From Phenylobacterium sp. (GTDB lineage: Bacteria > Pseudomonadota > Alphaproteobacteria > Caulobacterales > Caulobacteraceae), in the NCBI GenBank assembly GCA_004799545.1, contig SSMU01000005.1, positions 469,382-533,381 of the forward strand: a stretch of DNA of 64,000 nt, read 5' to 3'. Positions 8,981-17,141 of the stretch are shown here, in pieces (position 1 is the stretch's first letter; every line of letters starts with the position of its first letter). Both the position numbers and the translations under genes were made by a program. The notes beneath the pieces are model-generated. The model saw nothing but the letters and a program-made list of their open reading frames with translations. It was not told the DNA's origin and searched no databases.

Positions 8981-9811
8981 TCACGACCGCCAGTCGCCGA
9001 GCGCCGCCTGCCAGAGGGTGAGCGCGCTGATCGCGGCGGTGTCGGCCCGCAGGATGCGCGGGCCCAGCGAGGCCGGGACGGCGTAGGCCAGCTCCCGCAG
9101 CCGGGCGCGCTCGGCGGACGAGAACCCGCCCTCCGGCCCAATGAGAATGGCCCACGGTTCCCCTCCCCCTTGCGGGGAGGGGCCTGGGGTGGGGGTGCGA
9201 GCGGCAAGCTTCGGAGTCGGATCGCCGTCGTGCGCGGAGCCGGCACCCCCACCCCCCACCCCCTCCCCGCAGGGGGGAGGGGAAAGCGCTGCTAGGATCG
9301 GCCTGGCGTCGCCGGCCTCGTCGCAGAACAGCAGCCGCCGGCCCGCCGGCCAGTCGGCGATCAGCCGCTCCAGCTTCACGGGCTCCATGACCTCCGGCAC
9401 GTCCAGCCGGCCGGTCTGCTCGGCGGCCTCGACCGCGATGGCCTGCAGGCGCTCGACGCGGGTGTGGTCGGCGTTGGTCCGCTCGGTGATCACCAGGCGG
9501 ACGCGGGCGGCGCCCAGCTCGGCCGCCTTCTCGACGATGGTCTCCAGCCGGGCCCGCTTCACCAGGGCGACGACAAGGTCGAGGTCGGGACCCGCCGCCT
9601 GCGGCCGCACCTGCGCCCGGACCTCCAGCGTCACGGCGCGCTTGGCGACGGCGCCCACGCCCACGCGCCACTCGCCGTCGCGGCCGTTGAAGGCCAGCAG
9701 CTCGTCGCCGACCCTCAGCCGCATCACCGCGGCCAGGTAACGGCTCTGGCCCTCGTCGAGGGTGATGGCGGCGCCTGGCGAAAGGGCGCCTGGAATGAAC
9801 AAGCGGATCAT
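8981..9811 (-). CDS. rsmE: 16S rRNA m3U1498 methyltransferase RsmE with in-frame repeat insert
   Basis: SPOUT methyltransferase that modifies U1498 of 16S rRNA. The N-terminal PUA-like part includes SRYLAAVMRLRVGDE, the central KRARLETIVEKAAELG and ITERTNADH are hallmark, and the C-terminal SAM-binding knot is present as LIGPEGGFS and LGPRILRADTA. At 276 aa it is about 40 residues longer than usual. The excess is residues 177-218, a Gly/Pro-rich segment encoded by a palindromic repeat at 9158-9283. Reading frame and knot motifs on both sides are intact, so the gene is probably functional. It precedes gshA and is divergent from ppk2. Confidence 0.95.
   Translation of the reverse strand: MIRLFIPGALSPGAAITLDEGQSRYLAAVMRLRVGDELLAFNGRDGEWRVGVGAVAKRAVTLEVRAQVRPQAAGPDLDLVVALVKRARLETIVEKAAELGAARVRLVITERTNADHTRVERLQAIAVEAAEQTGRLDVPEVMEPVKLERLIADWPAGRRLLFCDEAGDARPILAALSPPPCGEGVGGGGAGSAHDGDPTPKLAARTPTPGPSPQGGGEPWAILIGPEGGFSSAERARLRELAYAVPASLGPRILRADTAAISALTLWQAALGDWRS
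9158..9283. repeat. Palindromic GC-rich repeat inserted in-frame within rsmE
   Basis: Two arms of about 40 bp (9159-9200 and 9241-9284) are near-perfect reverse complements around a 40-nt centre. Each arm also contains a smaller hairpin (CCCCTCCCCC, short loop, GGGGAGGGG). The unit of about 126 bp is divisible by three and is translated as part of RsmE (residues 177-218). This is the structure of the dispersed CCCCTCCC...GGGGAGGGG repeats common between genes in alphaproteobacteria, here found inside a gene. Confidence 0.9.
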
Positions 9812-9857
9812 CGCGGCCTTCTAGCCTCCCGGCGAGCTTGCGGCATAGGGTGTCGGC

Positions 9858-10619
9858 ATGGCCAAGCATCCCCACTACGGCGACGAACTCCGCGCCTTGC
9901 AGATCGACCTCGTGCGCTACCAGCAGGAGGCGATCGAGAAGGGCCGCAAGGACCTGGTGATCTTCGAGGGCCGCGACACCGCCGGCAAGGACGGGGTGAT
10001 CAAGCGGATCACCGAGCACCTGTCGGTGCGTAACACCCGCGTCGTCGCCCTGCCCAAACCCAGCGAGCGCGAGCGGACCGAATGGTACTTCCAGCGCTAC
10101 GCCCGCCACCTGCCCTCGGCCGGCGAGCTCGTGATCTTCAACCGCTCTTGGTACAACCGCGGGGGCGTCGAGCCGGTGATGGGCTTCTGCACCGCCCAGG
10201 AGCACGAGATCTTCCTGCACGACGCCCCGGCCTTCGAGGCCATGCTGGTCGAGAGCGGCACGCGCATCGTCAAGCTGTGGCTCGACATCTCCAAGGCCGA
10301 GCAGGCCAAGCGCCTGGAGGCCCGCACGACCGATCCCCTGAAGACCCTGAAGATCAGCCCGCTCGACCAGGTCGCCCAGGAGAAGTGGGACGCCTATTCC
10401 GAGGCGCGCGACCAGATGCTGCGGCGAACCCAGGCCACCGAGGCGCCCTGGAGCATCGTCCACACCGACAAGAAGAAGGCCGCCCGCATCGCCATCATCC
10501 GCCACCTGCTGCGCACGCTCGCGCCGCGCGACGTGGCCCGCAAGGTGGACGCGCCCGATCCGGACGTGCTCTTCCCCTTCGAGATGCCGGCCCTCGCGGA
10601 CGGGCGGCTGGAGCACTAG
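9858..10619 (+). CDS. ppk2: Polyphosphate kinase 2 (PPK2)
   Basis: Transfers phosphate between polyphosphate and nucleotides; the 253-aa single-domain form is PPK2 class I-like, usually using polyphosphate to phosphorylate nucleoside diphosphates. The Walker A motif is GRDTAGKDG (residues 38-46), followed by FNRSWYNRGGVEPVMGF as the Walker B/lid region and the ISPLDQVAQEKWDAY segment. The nucleotide preference cannot be read reliably by eye. It is divergently arranged with rsmE and followed within 16 nt by the aldo/keto reductase, so the two may share a transcript. Confidence 0.93.
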   Translation: MAKHPHYGDELRALQIDLVRYQQEAIEKGRKDLVIFEGRDTAGKDGVIKRITEHLSVRNTRVVALPKPSERERTEWYFQRYARHLPSAGELVIFNRSWYNRGGVEPVMGFCTAQEHEIFLHDAPAFEAMLVESGTRIVKLWLDISKAEQAKRLEARTTDPLKTLKISPLDQVAQEKWDAYSEARDQMLRRTQATEAPWSIVHTDKKKAARIAIIRHLLRTLAPRDVARKVDAPDPDVLFPFEMPALADGRLEH

Positions 10620-10634
10620 CTAAAGGAGCTGGCC

Positions 10635-11615
10635 ATGGAACAGGTGCGTCTGGGATCGACCGGGCTGAAGGTGTCGCGCCTGTGCCTCGGCTGCATGACC
10701 TACGGGAGCCCGAAGTGGCGCAGCTGGGTGCTCGACGCCGAGCCGTCCAAGCCCTTCTTCCAGACCGCCATCGAGAAGGGCTTCACCTTCTTCGACACCG
10801 CCAACGTCTATTCGATCGGGGCCTCCGAAGAGGTCACCGGCAAGTGGCTGCGCGAATTCGCCAAGCGCGAGGAGATCGTGGTCGCCACCAAGGTCAACGG
10901 GCCGATGGGCCCGGGGCCGAACGAGAAGGGCCTCAGCCGCAAGTCGATCATGGCGCAGATCGACGCCAGCCTGAGCCGGCTCGGCATGGACTATGTCGAC
11001 CTCTACCAGATCCACCGCTTCGACTATGAGACGCCGATCGAGGAGACGCTGGAGGCGCTGAACGACGTCGTCCGCGCCGGCAAGGCCCGCTACATCGGCG
11101 CCAGCTCCATGTACGCCTGGCAGTTCGCGAAGATGCTGAGCGTCTCCGACCAGAATGGCTGGAGCCGGTTCGTCTCCATGCAGCCGCAGTACAACCTGGT
11201 CTATCGCGAGGAGGAGCGGGAGATGCTGCCGCTCTGCAAGGCCGAGGGGGTGGGCGTGATCCCCTGGTCGCCGCTGGCCCGCGGCTTCCTGGCCGGCGGC
11301 CGCGCCGAGCCCAAGGAAGGCAATACCGAGCGCGCCCGGACCGACGAGTTCAGCCCCCGGCTCTATTTCCGCGACGCCGACCACAAGGTGGTGGACGCGG
11401 TCACCGAGATCGCCAAGGCGCGGGGGCTCTCCAACATGCAGGTGGCGCTCGCCTGGGTGCTGAAGAACCCGGCCATCACCGCCCCGATCGTCGGCGCCTC
11501 CAAGCTCAACCACCTCGACGACGCGGTCTCGGCGCTGGACGTCAAGCTCACCGACGATGAGGTCAAGGCGCTGGAGGCCAGCTACCAGCCCAAGCCGGTG
11601 CTGGACCACGCCTAG
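10635..11615 (+). CDS. Aldo/keto reductase
   Basis: NADPH-dependent oxidoreductase of the AKR superfamily, 326 residues. The catalytic tetrad is visible as D54, Y59, K86 and H127 (FDTANVYS, VVATKV, YQIHRFD). The C-terminal cofactor segment TAPIVGASKLNHLDDAV is typical. An AAAGGAG ribosome site precedes the ATG. Physiological substrate is unknown; such enzymes reduce a range of aldehydes and ketones. It ends just before the AT-richer boundary of the candidate toxin island. Confidence 0.92.
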   Translation: MEQVRLGSTGLKVSRLCLGCMTYGSPKWRSWVLDAEPSKPFFQTAIEKGFTFFDTANVYSIGASEEVTGKWLREFAKREEIVVATKVNGPMGPGPNEKGLSRKSIMAQIDASLSRLGMDYVDLYQIHRFDYETPIEETLEALNDVVRAGKARYIGASSMYAWQFAKMLSVSDQNGWSRFVSMQPQYNLVYREEEREMLPLCKAEGVGVIPWSPLARGFLAGGRAEPKEGNTERARTDEFSPRLYFRDADHKVVDAVTEIAKARGLSNMQVALAWVLKNPAITAPIVGASKLNHLDDAVSALDVKLTDDEVKALEASYQPKPVLDHA

Positions 11616-11643
11616 TTGGCCGCCCGTTCCGCGGTCACACTCG

Positions 11644-11725
11644 GTTAACCATGTCTGTTAACCATCCGTTAGTGGGTCTAGGTTCTCTTTTTGTTCTTGA
11701 CTAGTCGATCCGCCTGAGGCATGAT
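11644..11725 (+). promoter_or_regulatory. Regulatory region upstream of the LysM protein gene
   Basis: The nonamer GTTAACCAT is repeated at 11644-11652 and 11657-11665. From the second copy, TTAA-N7-TTAG (11658-11672) comes close to the CtrA consensus TTAA-N7-TTAAC but with mismatches. A sigma70-like promoter follows: TTGACT at 11697-11702, 17 nt spacer, CATGAT at 11720-11725. The AT-rich composition contrasts with both sides. All of this is suggestive only. Confidence 0.3.
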
Positions 11726-11796
11726 GGACGCGGTGCGGAGGGTCGTGTCGCGTAACTGACCGGGGACCGCGCTTCAGCCTGTTTGGGGAGTGCGGC

Positions 11797-13323
11797 ATGG
11801 TGTTTGGGCCACTGCGGTCGCCCGTCGACGCGTTCGACGATGATGACGACATCGACGACTGGATGGCGCGACGGAATGTGCAGTTGGCCGCGCAGCAGGA
11901 TGCCGAAGCCGCCGGCCGCGAAGCCTGGAACCAGGCGACACAGACCGGTCAGGATGTCACTGCGGCGACGCCGCATGACCTGATCCAGCTCGGCGCTCAG
12001 AAGCTGCGCGACGACAACGCGGGCGGCGACGCCGCACAGCCCGCAGACTCATCGTCGAGCGTCGGGTCGATCCACCCGGTGGAACCCGACGGGCCGCTCA
12101 CGACCCCGCCCAATCTCCGCTTCGAGACGGCGCGGCCCGGCGACAGCATTTCGAAGCTCGTGGGCACGAGCGACCCCGCGGCGGTGGGCCGATTCCTCAG
12201 CCTCAACGGCATGGACCCGCGTAGCTCGACCATCCTGGCGGGCCAAAGCTACGCGGTGCCGACGCAGTTCGACGATGCGTCGGATGATGAGATGGCGGCC
12301 GGCGCCGGGGTGTTGCGGGCGGACAATGCCCGTCTCGCCGCGCTGCGAGCGCAACGAGCGGCCAGCAGCGGTGATCTACGGCAAACCCCGCTTGGTGCTG
12401 GCCAAGACCTCCAGCCTGGGTTCGATGCCGTGGCGCCGACTCCGATGAGTGCCAAGCTTGGCGGCTCTAGCGTTGACGACCTTGACGCGCGGAAGAATGC
12501 TGCGCTTCAGGGATATTTCGACGGCTTGTTGCCGGGCGCGTTCAGGGGTGGCGCAAACACCTTGAAAGGCCTCGCGCCGCTCGCCCATCCGATCGTCGGA
12601 CAGGTCCTGGGAATTCTACAGCACTCGGCCGATATCGCGTCGGGCCATATTCCGGGCGCAGATTTTCCCACGCTCCCGGCCGCTTGGCAGAAGACAAAAG
12701 ACCTCATTCACCACGCGAATGTCGAGCTAAACCCCCTCGCGTCGCCCCTCGCGTCAACACGCGAAGGCGCCTATCGGCAAGGCGAGCACTTCGGTGAGAA
12801 CCACGGCGAAGTCTGGTTCGATGCCGCGATGCTTCCCGTCGGCGGCGAAGTCGCTGAAGCCGCAGAGGGAAGGGCCTTAGCAAGGACGGCTCTCGACGCC
12901 ACGGGGTACGAGGCTAAAGGGACACCGCCTGAAATCGCCAAGTATTTCGCCCAACCCTACAAAGGCATGGGTTCGCACTTGATCGCACGAGACAGCCGTT
13001 TCCCGGGCTTCCTGGGCGGCGGTCCGCTGCCGTCGTGGTTCATCGACAGCCGCTACAACGTCTGGAAACCGGAAGGCGCTACGCGAGGCCAAGTGTTCCA
13101 AGGGCATGTTGAAAATGATCTTCGGTACAACGGAGGTCCGCTTCCCGGCCGTCGGGGGAAGGGCTCCGGCTGGAGCGGCCCGAAGCTGGGCTGGGAAAAG
13201 AACCCGCCTCTCGACCGCTTCATCAACCGTATGCCTGCCGTGACAAAGGGAACGCTTGGGGGCGCGATGTTGGCCGGGCTGAATTTCGGCTACGACGCCC
13301 TAGACCAGGACCAGCCGCAATGA
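11797..13323 (+). CDS. LysM-containing protein with polymorphic-toxin-like architecture
   Basis: A 508-aa protein not assignable to a named family by eye. The N-terminus is acidic (DAFDDDDDIDDW) with no signal peptide. Residues about 106-155 form a LysM-like module (RPGDSISKLVG ... ILAGQSYAVP). Residues 235-300 hold a Gly/Ala-rich helical segment (LPGAFRGGANTLKGLAPLAH). The C-terminal 130 residues form a compact, Trp/Gly/Arg-rich domain (YFAQPYKGMGSHLIARDS, LPSWFIDSRYNVWKP, GWSGPKLGWEK). The last codon overlaps a small downstream gene by ATGA. This order matches known effector/immunity pairs. Lower GC and mixed codon use suggest acquisition. Function is inferred, not shown. Confidence 0.55.
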   Translation: MVFGPLRSPVDAFDDDDDIDDWMARRNVQLAAQQDAEAAGREAWNQATQTGQDVTAATPHDLIQLGAQKLRDDNAGGDAAQPADSSSSVGSIHPVEPDGPLTTPPNLRFETARPGDSISKLVGTSDPAAVGRFLSLNGMDPRSSTILAGQSYAVPTQFDDASDDEMAAGAGVLRADNARLAALRAQRAASSGDLRQTPLGAGQDLQPGFDAVAPTPMSAKLGGSSVDDLDARKNAALQGYFDGLLPGAFRGGANTLKGLAPLAHPIVGQVLGILQHSADIASGHIPGADFPTLPAAWQKTKDLIHHANVELNPLASPLASTREGAYRQGEHFGENHGEVWFDAAMLPVGGEVAEAAEGRALARTALDATGYEAKGTPPEIAKYFAQPYKGMGSHLIARDSRFPGFLGGGPLPSWFIDSRYNVWKPEGATRGQVFQGHVENDLRYNGGPLPGRRGKGSGWSGPKLGWEKNPPLDRFINRMPAVTKGTLGGAMLAGLNFGYDALDQDQPQ

Positions 13324-13757
13324 TTGCCACCAAGTACGTCTACCTCGCGCCGAGCTTCGAGGATGAAGGGATCGATGACGGGCACAACTGGATCGAATAT
13401 CCGGGCCGCATCGTCGCCGGCGTGTTGTCCGAGATCCTGCAGGGGCTCGGATGCAAGGTCGACCCGATCTACAGCGAAGGCGAAAAGGGTTGGGAGTTCA
13501 ACTTCGCCTACCAGCGCGTGCCGATGTGGAGTCGGGTTGGCGCGATCGAGGACTTCCTGATCGTCCTCTCCGCTTCGGGCTGGTTGGATTTGTCCGGCCG
13601 GAAGAAGAAGACTTTCGCTCAATTCCTCGAGCGGTTGGACGAAACGCTGCAGCGGGACCCTCGCTTCAGCAATATCCGGTGGTACACGCAGCAGCAGATG
13701 GACGCCGGCGAATGGGACTATCCCGGCAAGGACGAACCGGAAGCCGATCCCACGTGA
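13320..13757 (+). CDS. Candidate immunity protein paired with the LysM protein
   Basis: A 145-aa soluble protein without a family I recognise. Its ATG overlaps the upstream stop (ATGA), which implies translational coupling. It is rich in Trp and acidic residues (YVYLAPSFEDEGIDDGHNW, WYTQQQMDAGEWDY) and has no membrane segment or signal peptide, which would suit a cytosolic immunity protein binding an effector domain. It shares the lower GC of the upstream gene, and the composition returns to normal immediately after it. The role is inferred from position and size only. Confidence 0.5.
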   Translation: MIATKYVYLAPSFEDEGIDDGHNWIEYPGRIVAGVLSEILQGLGCKVDPIYSEGEKGWEFNFAYQRVPMWSRVGAIEDFLIVLSASGWLDLSGRKKKTFAQFLERLDETLQRDPRFSNIRWYTQQQMDAGEWDYPGKDEPEADPT

Positions 13758-13767
13758 GAGCCACCGC

Positions 13768-14973
13768 GTGAAGGACACTCTCACCGCCGGTGAGGCGCGG
13801 CGGATCGCGCTGGCTGCGCAGGGGTTCGCGACGGCGCGTCCCTCAGGTCCCATCGGCAAACGCCAGCTGGTCAAGCTGATCGAGCGGCTGGGCGTGGTGC
13901 AGATCGACAGCGTCAATGTGGTGTCGCGCACCCACTACCTGCCGGCCTTCTCGCGGTTGGGGCCCTATCCGCGGGAGCTCCTGGAGGCGCTGGCCTGGGA
14001 GAAGAAGCGGCCGCTGTTCGAATACTGGGCGCATGAGGCGTCGCTGTTGCCGCTCAGCTCTCAGCCGCTGTTCCGCTGGCGGATGCAGGACGCTCACGAC
14101 GGGGTGGGCGTCTGGAAGGGCGTCGCCCGCTTCCTGCGCGAGCGGCGGGAGTTCGTGGACCGGGCGCTGGGCGAGATCGCCGCGCGCGGGCCGCTGGCCG
14201 CCTCCGAGCTGGAGATGGGCCACAAGGGCGAAGGCGGCTGGTGGGGCTGGAGCGAGGCCAAGCGGGCGGTCGAATGCCTGTTCTGGACCGGCGAGCTGAC
14301 CACGGCCACCCGGCGCGGCACCTTCGAGCGGGTCTATGGCCTGCCGGAGAAGGTGCTGCCGAAGGCGGTGCTGGCGACGCCCACGCCGCCGCGTGACGAG
14401 GCGCAGCGGGAGCTGATTCGCATCTCCGCCCGCGCCATGGGGATCGCCACGTCCAAGGACCTGCGCGACTATTTCCGCCTGCCGGTGGAGGGCTTCAAGG
14501 CCCGGCTCGGCGAGCTGGTGGAGGCCGGCGACCTGGTCCCCGTGGCGGTGAAGGGCTGGCGCGAGACCGCCTACCTCGACCCGGCCGCGCGGCGCCCCCG
14601 CCGCGTTGACGCCCAGGCCCTGCTCTCGCCCTTCGACAACCTGATCTGGTTCCGCGAGCGCACCGAGCGGATGTTCGGCGTCCGGGTGCGGCTGGAGATC
14701 TACACCCCGGCCGCCAAGCGCACCCACGGCTACTACGTCCTGCCCTTCCTGGAGGGTGACGCGCTCACCGTCCGCGTCGACCTGAAGGCCGACCGCAAGG
14801 CCGGCGTGCTGATCGTCCAGGCCAGCCACGCCGAGCCCTGGGCCACCGACGCCACGGCCGGCCGGCTGGCGCAGGAGCTGAAGCTCATGGCCGGCTGGCT
14901 GGGCCTGGGCGCCGTGCGCGTCGAGCGCCGCGGGGATCTGGCCGCGGTGTTGGAAGCGGCGGTCGCCCGCTAG
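13768..14973 (+). CDS. YcaQ-family DNA glycosylase (winged-helix, HTH_42)
   Basis: A 401-aa member of the YcaQ/AlkZ family of winged-helix DNA glycosylases that unhook interstrand crosslinks and remove bulky N7 adducts. The catalytic pair appears as Q45 and D47 in GVVQIDSVNVVSRTHY, the QxD form seen in YcaQ-type rather than the QxQ of AlkZ. Further family blocks are FEYWAHEASLLP, SPFDNLIWFRER and RTHGYYVLPFL. The frame opens with a GTG 10 nt after the candidate immunity gene. Its stop codon overlaps that of the convergent ABC transporter. Family is sure, substrate range is not. Confidence 0.85.
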   Translation: MKDTLTAGEARRIALAAQGFATARPSGPIGKRQLVKLIERLGVVQIDSVNVVSRTHYLPAFSRLGPYPRELLEALAWEKKRPLFEYWAHEASLLPLSSQPLFRWRMQDAHDGVGVWKGVARFLRERREFVDRALGEIAARGPLAASELEMGHKGEGGWWGWSEAKRAVECLFWTGELTTATRRGTFERVYGLPEKVLPKAVLATPTPPRDEAQRELIRISARAMGIATSKDLRDYFRLPVEGFKARLGELVEAGDLVPVAVKGWRETAYLDPAARRPRRVDAQALLSPFDNLIWFRERTERMFGVRVRLEIYTPAAKRTHGYYVLPFLEGDALTVRVDLKADRKAGVLIVQASHAEPWATDATAGRLAQELKLMAGWLGLGAVRVERRGDLAAVLEAAVAR

Positions 14974-16757
14974 ATCCACCCCTCCGTGACCGCGTGGAGC
15001 CGGGCGTAGGCGCCGCCGTGGTTGACCAGGTCGGCGTGGGTCCCCTCCTCGACGATGCGGCCGTTCTCGAACACCAGGATGCGGTCGGCGCCGCGGATGG
15101 TGGAGAGGCGGTGGGCGATGACGATGGTGGTGCGGCCGACCATCAGCTCCTCCATGGCCGCCTGCACCTGCCGCTCGGTCTCCACGTCCAGGGAGGAGGT
15201 GGCCTCGTCGAGCACCAGGATCGGGGCGTCCGCCAGGAAGGCCCGGGCGATCGCCACCCGCTGACGCTCGCCGCCCGACAGCTTCACGCCGCGCTCGCCG
15301 ACCAGGGTGTCATAGCCCTTGGGCAGCCTGGCGATGAAGTCGTGGGCGCGGGCGCGCCGGGCGGCCAGCACGATCTCGTCCTGGGTGGCGCCCGGCCGCG
15401 AGTAGGCGATGTTCTCCGACAGGCTGCGGTGGAACAGGGCCGGATCCTGCGGCACCACGGCGATGGCGCGCCGCAGCGAGCCCTGGGTCACCCGGGCGAT
15501 GTCCTGCCCGTCGATCACGATGGCGCCGCCCTGCACGTCGTAGAGCCGCTGCACCAACTTCACGAAGGTCGACTTGCCGGCCCCCGTGGGCCCCACCAGG
15601 GCCACCCGCTCACCGGGGGTGATGGTCAGCGAGAAGTCGTCGTAGAGCGCCCCTTCCGCCGACTTGTAGCGGAAGGTCACATGCTCGAACGCGATCCGGC
15701 CGAGGTCGGGGACGAAGTCCTTGGCGTCCGGCGCATCCACCACCTGCGGGGCGGTGGTCGCGTAGCGGGCCACGTCCTCGGCGTCGTCCATGCCGCGCTG
15801 GGTCATGCGGATGTTCTCGCCGATGTTGCGGAGGTAGCCGGTCATCAGCATGAAGGCGGTGATCACGAAGGCCACGTCGCCGGCCCGCGCCTGGCCCTTG
15901 GCCCACAGCGAGATCAGGAGGCCGGTCATCCCGGCCTGCAGGGCCACCAGCAGGAAGTTGTGCAGCAGCCAGAGGTTGGTGAATCGGCTCCAGGTGACGT
16001 TCACCGACTTGCGCCACAGCTCGGTGACGCCGCCGATGCGGCCCTCCTCGCGGCCCTCGGCGCCGAACGACTTCACCGTGGCGTTGGAGGAGATGGAATC
16101 GGCCACGGCGCCGCCGATCCGGCTGTCGAGCGCCACCGATTTCAGGTTGGCCGGCCGGGCGTAGAGCTCGGTCAGCCAGATGTTGGAGGCCACGAAGGCT
16201 GTGACGATCACTGCGGCGAACAGGCCGACCATCGGCCAGCGCAGCGCCATCATCACGCAGAGGCCCGCCAGCACCAGGAAGGCGGGACCCAGCCAGATCA
16301 CCGCGGCGTCGGAGACGGTGTCGTAGCCCCACATGGCCCGCGACAGCCGCCGGACGGTGGCGCCGGCGAAGTTGTCGGCATGCCAGTCGGCGGAGAACGA
16401 CTGAACCTTGTGGAAGGCCTCGTCGATGATCTCCTTCATGTTGCTGGCGGCCAGGGGGATCCAGGCCCGCATGGCGATGTTGCGGATGATCAGGCCCGCG
16501 CCGTAGACGCTGGCCAGCAGGGCCCAGGATCGCCAGGCCTCGCGCAGCTGGCCCGGGCCGTCGGCGACGGCGTCGACCAGCTTGCCGGCCGCCCAGGGCA
16601 CGGAGAGGTCGAAGCCGATGGAGACCAAGGTCAGCCCAACGGTGATCGCCAGCAGCCATCGCCGCCTGAGCCAGTAGCCGCCCATGAAGGCGAGCACCTG
16701 GCGGTTGGAGAGCGTGCGCTCCTTCTGGTCGTCGGTATCCTCGTAGTGATCGGTCAT
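14970..16757 (-). CDS. ABC exporter, fused permease and ATPase
   Basis: A 595-aa half-transporter: six-helix transmembrane domain (about 30-320) followed by an ATP-binding domain. Walker A is GPTGAGKST, the signature is LSGGERQRVAIARAF and Walker B is ILVLDEATSSLD. Members of this type act as homodimers or paired half-transporters exporting lipids, drugs or peptides. No linked partner gene gives a substrate clue. It resembles the msbA-like gene at 39-41 kb only at the family level and lies outside the lipid A operon, so I do not assign a symbol. Confidence 0.9.
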   Translation of the reverse strand: MTDHYEDTDDQKERTLSNRQVLAFMGGYWLRRRWLLAITVGLTLVSIGFDLSVPWAAGKLVDAVADGPGQLREAWRSWALLASVYGAGLIIRNIAMRAWIPLAASNMKEIIDEAFHKVQSFSADWHADNFAGATVRRLSRAMWGYDTVSDAAVIWLGPAFLVLAGLCVMMALRWPMVGLFAAVIVTAFVASNIWLTELYARPANLKSVALDSRIGGAVADSISSNATVKSFGAEGREEGRIGGVTELWRKSVNVTWSRFTNLWLLHNFLLVALQAGMTGLLISLWAKGQARAGDVAFVITAFMLMTGYLRNIGENIRMTQRGMDDAEDVARYATTAPQVVDAPDAKDFVPDLGRIAFEHVTFRYKSAEGALYDDFSLTITPGERVALVGPTGAGKSTFVKLVQRLYDVQGGAIVIDGQDIARVTQGSLRRAIAVVPQDPALFHRSLSENIAYSRPGATQDEIVLAARRARAHDFIARLPKGYDTLVGERGVKLSGGERQRVAIARAFLADAPILVLDEATSSLDVETERQVQAAMEELMVGRTTIVIAHRLSTIRGADRILVFENGRIVEEGTHADLVNHGGAYARLHAVTEGWI

Positions 16758-17141
16758 TGGAATGGACTTCTAGGATGACCCGACGGGCGCCGCGAAGGGC
16801 CCGGCGTCCGGGCGGCGGCTCACGCGTCGGGGCGTGTGGAAATGACTGGGGTGAAGCAAGCCTGAGGCTCGCTTCGGAGGGCTGCGTGCGCGGGGCGGCG
16901 CCTCCGGCCTTGGCCTTGCGGCCGCGGCGGAGACAGGGCTGACTTAACGCGGTCGGCCGAACGCGGCGCCGAGGGCGGCTGGGATTGCGATCAGCATCTT
17001 CAATGCGCCCTCCTGTCTGCGGCCTGCGAGGATGCGGACCGTAGGCGCGCCGATTTTGGCCGTCAAGCGTGCGGTGGAACGCCGTTCGGTCGTCGTGCGC
17101 GAGGCTGGCGCAGGGCCGGCCACGCTCCTAAAAGTGATGCG
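16758..17141. other. Intergenic region between divergent ABC exporter and ubiA
   Basis: This 384-bp gap separates two divergent genes. The left part (to about 16,940) is very GC-rich with no convincing frame. The right part holds a possible short reading frame on the minus strand (16944-17003), reported separately. Promoters for both neighbours should lie here but I see no clear consensus elements. Confidence 0.6.
16944..17003 (-). CDS. Possible 19-residue small protein
   Basis: A very short frame starting TTG at 17003 (or ATG at 16997) encodes a hydrophobic peptide ending in AAFGRPR. What draws attention is a strong ribosome site, AGGAGGG at 17014-17008, placed 4 nt from the TTG or 10 nt from the ATG. 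Being so short it may be chance, a leader peptide or a tiny membrane protein. Confidence 0.25.
   Translation of the reverse strand: MKMLIAIPAALGAAFGRPR

Noticed and set aside
8981..9811. rsmE as a pseudogene disrupted by the palindromic element
   Set aside because: The insertion keeps the frame and all motifs on both sides are intact.
11644..11661. TTAACCATGTCTGTTAAC as a full CtrA site
   Set aside because: The spacer between the two TTAA elements is nine bases, not seven; only the following TTAA-N7-TTAG was kept as a candidate.
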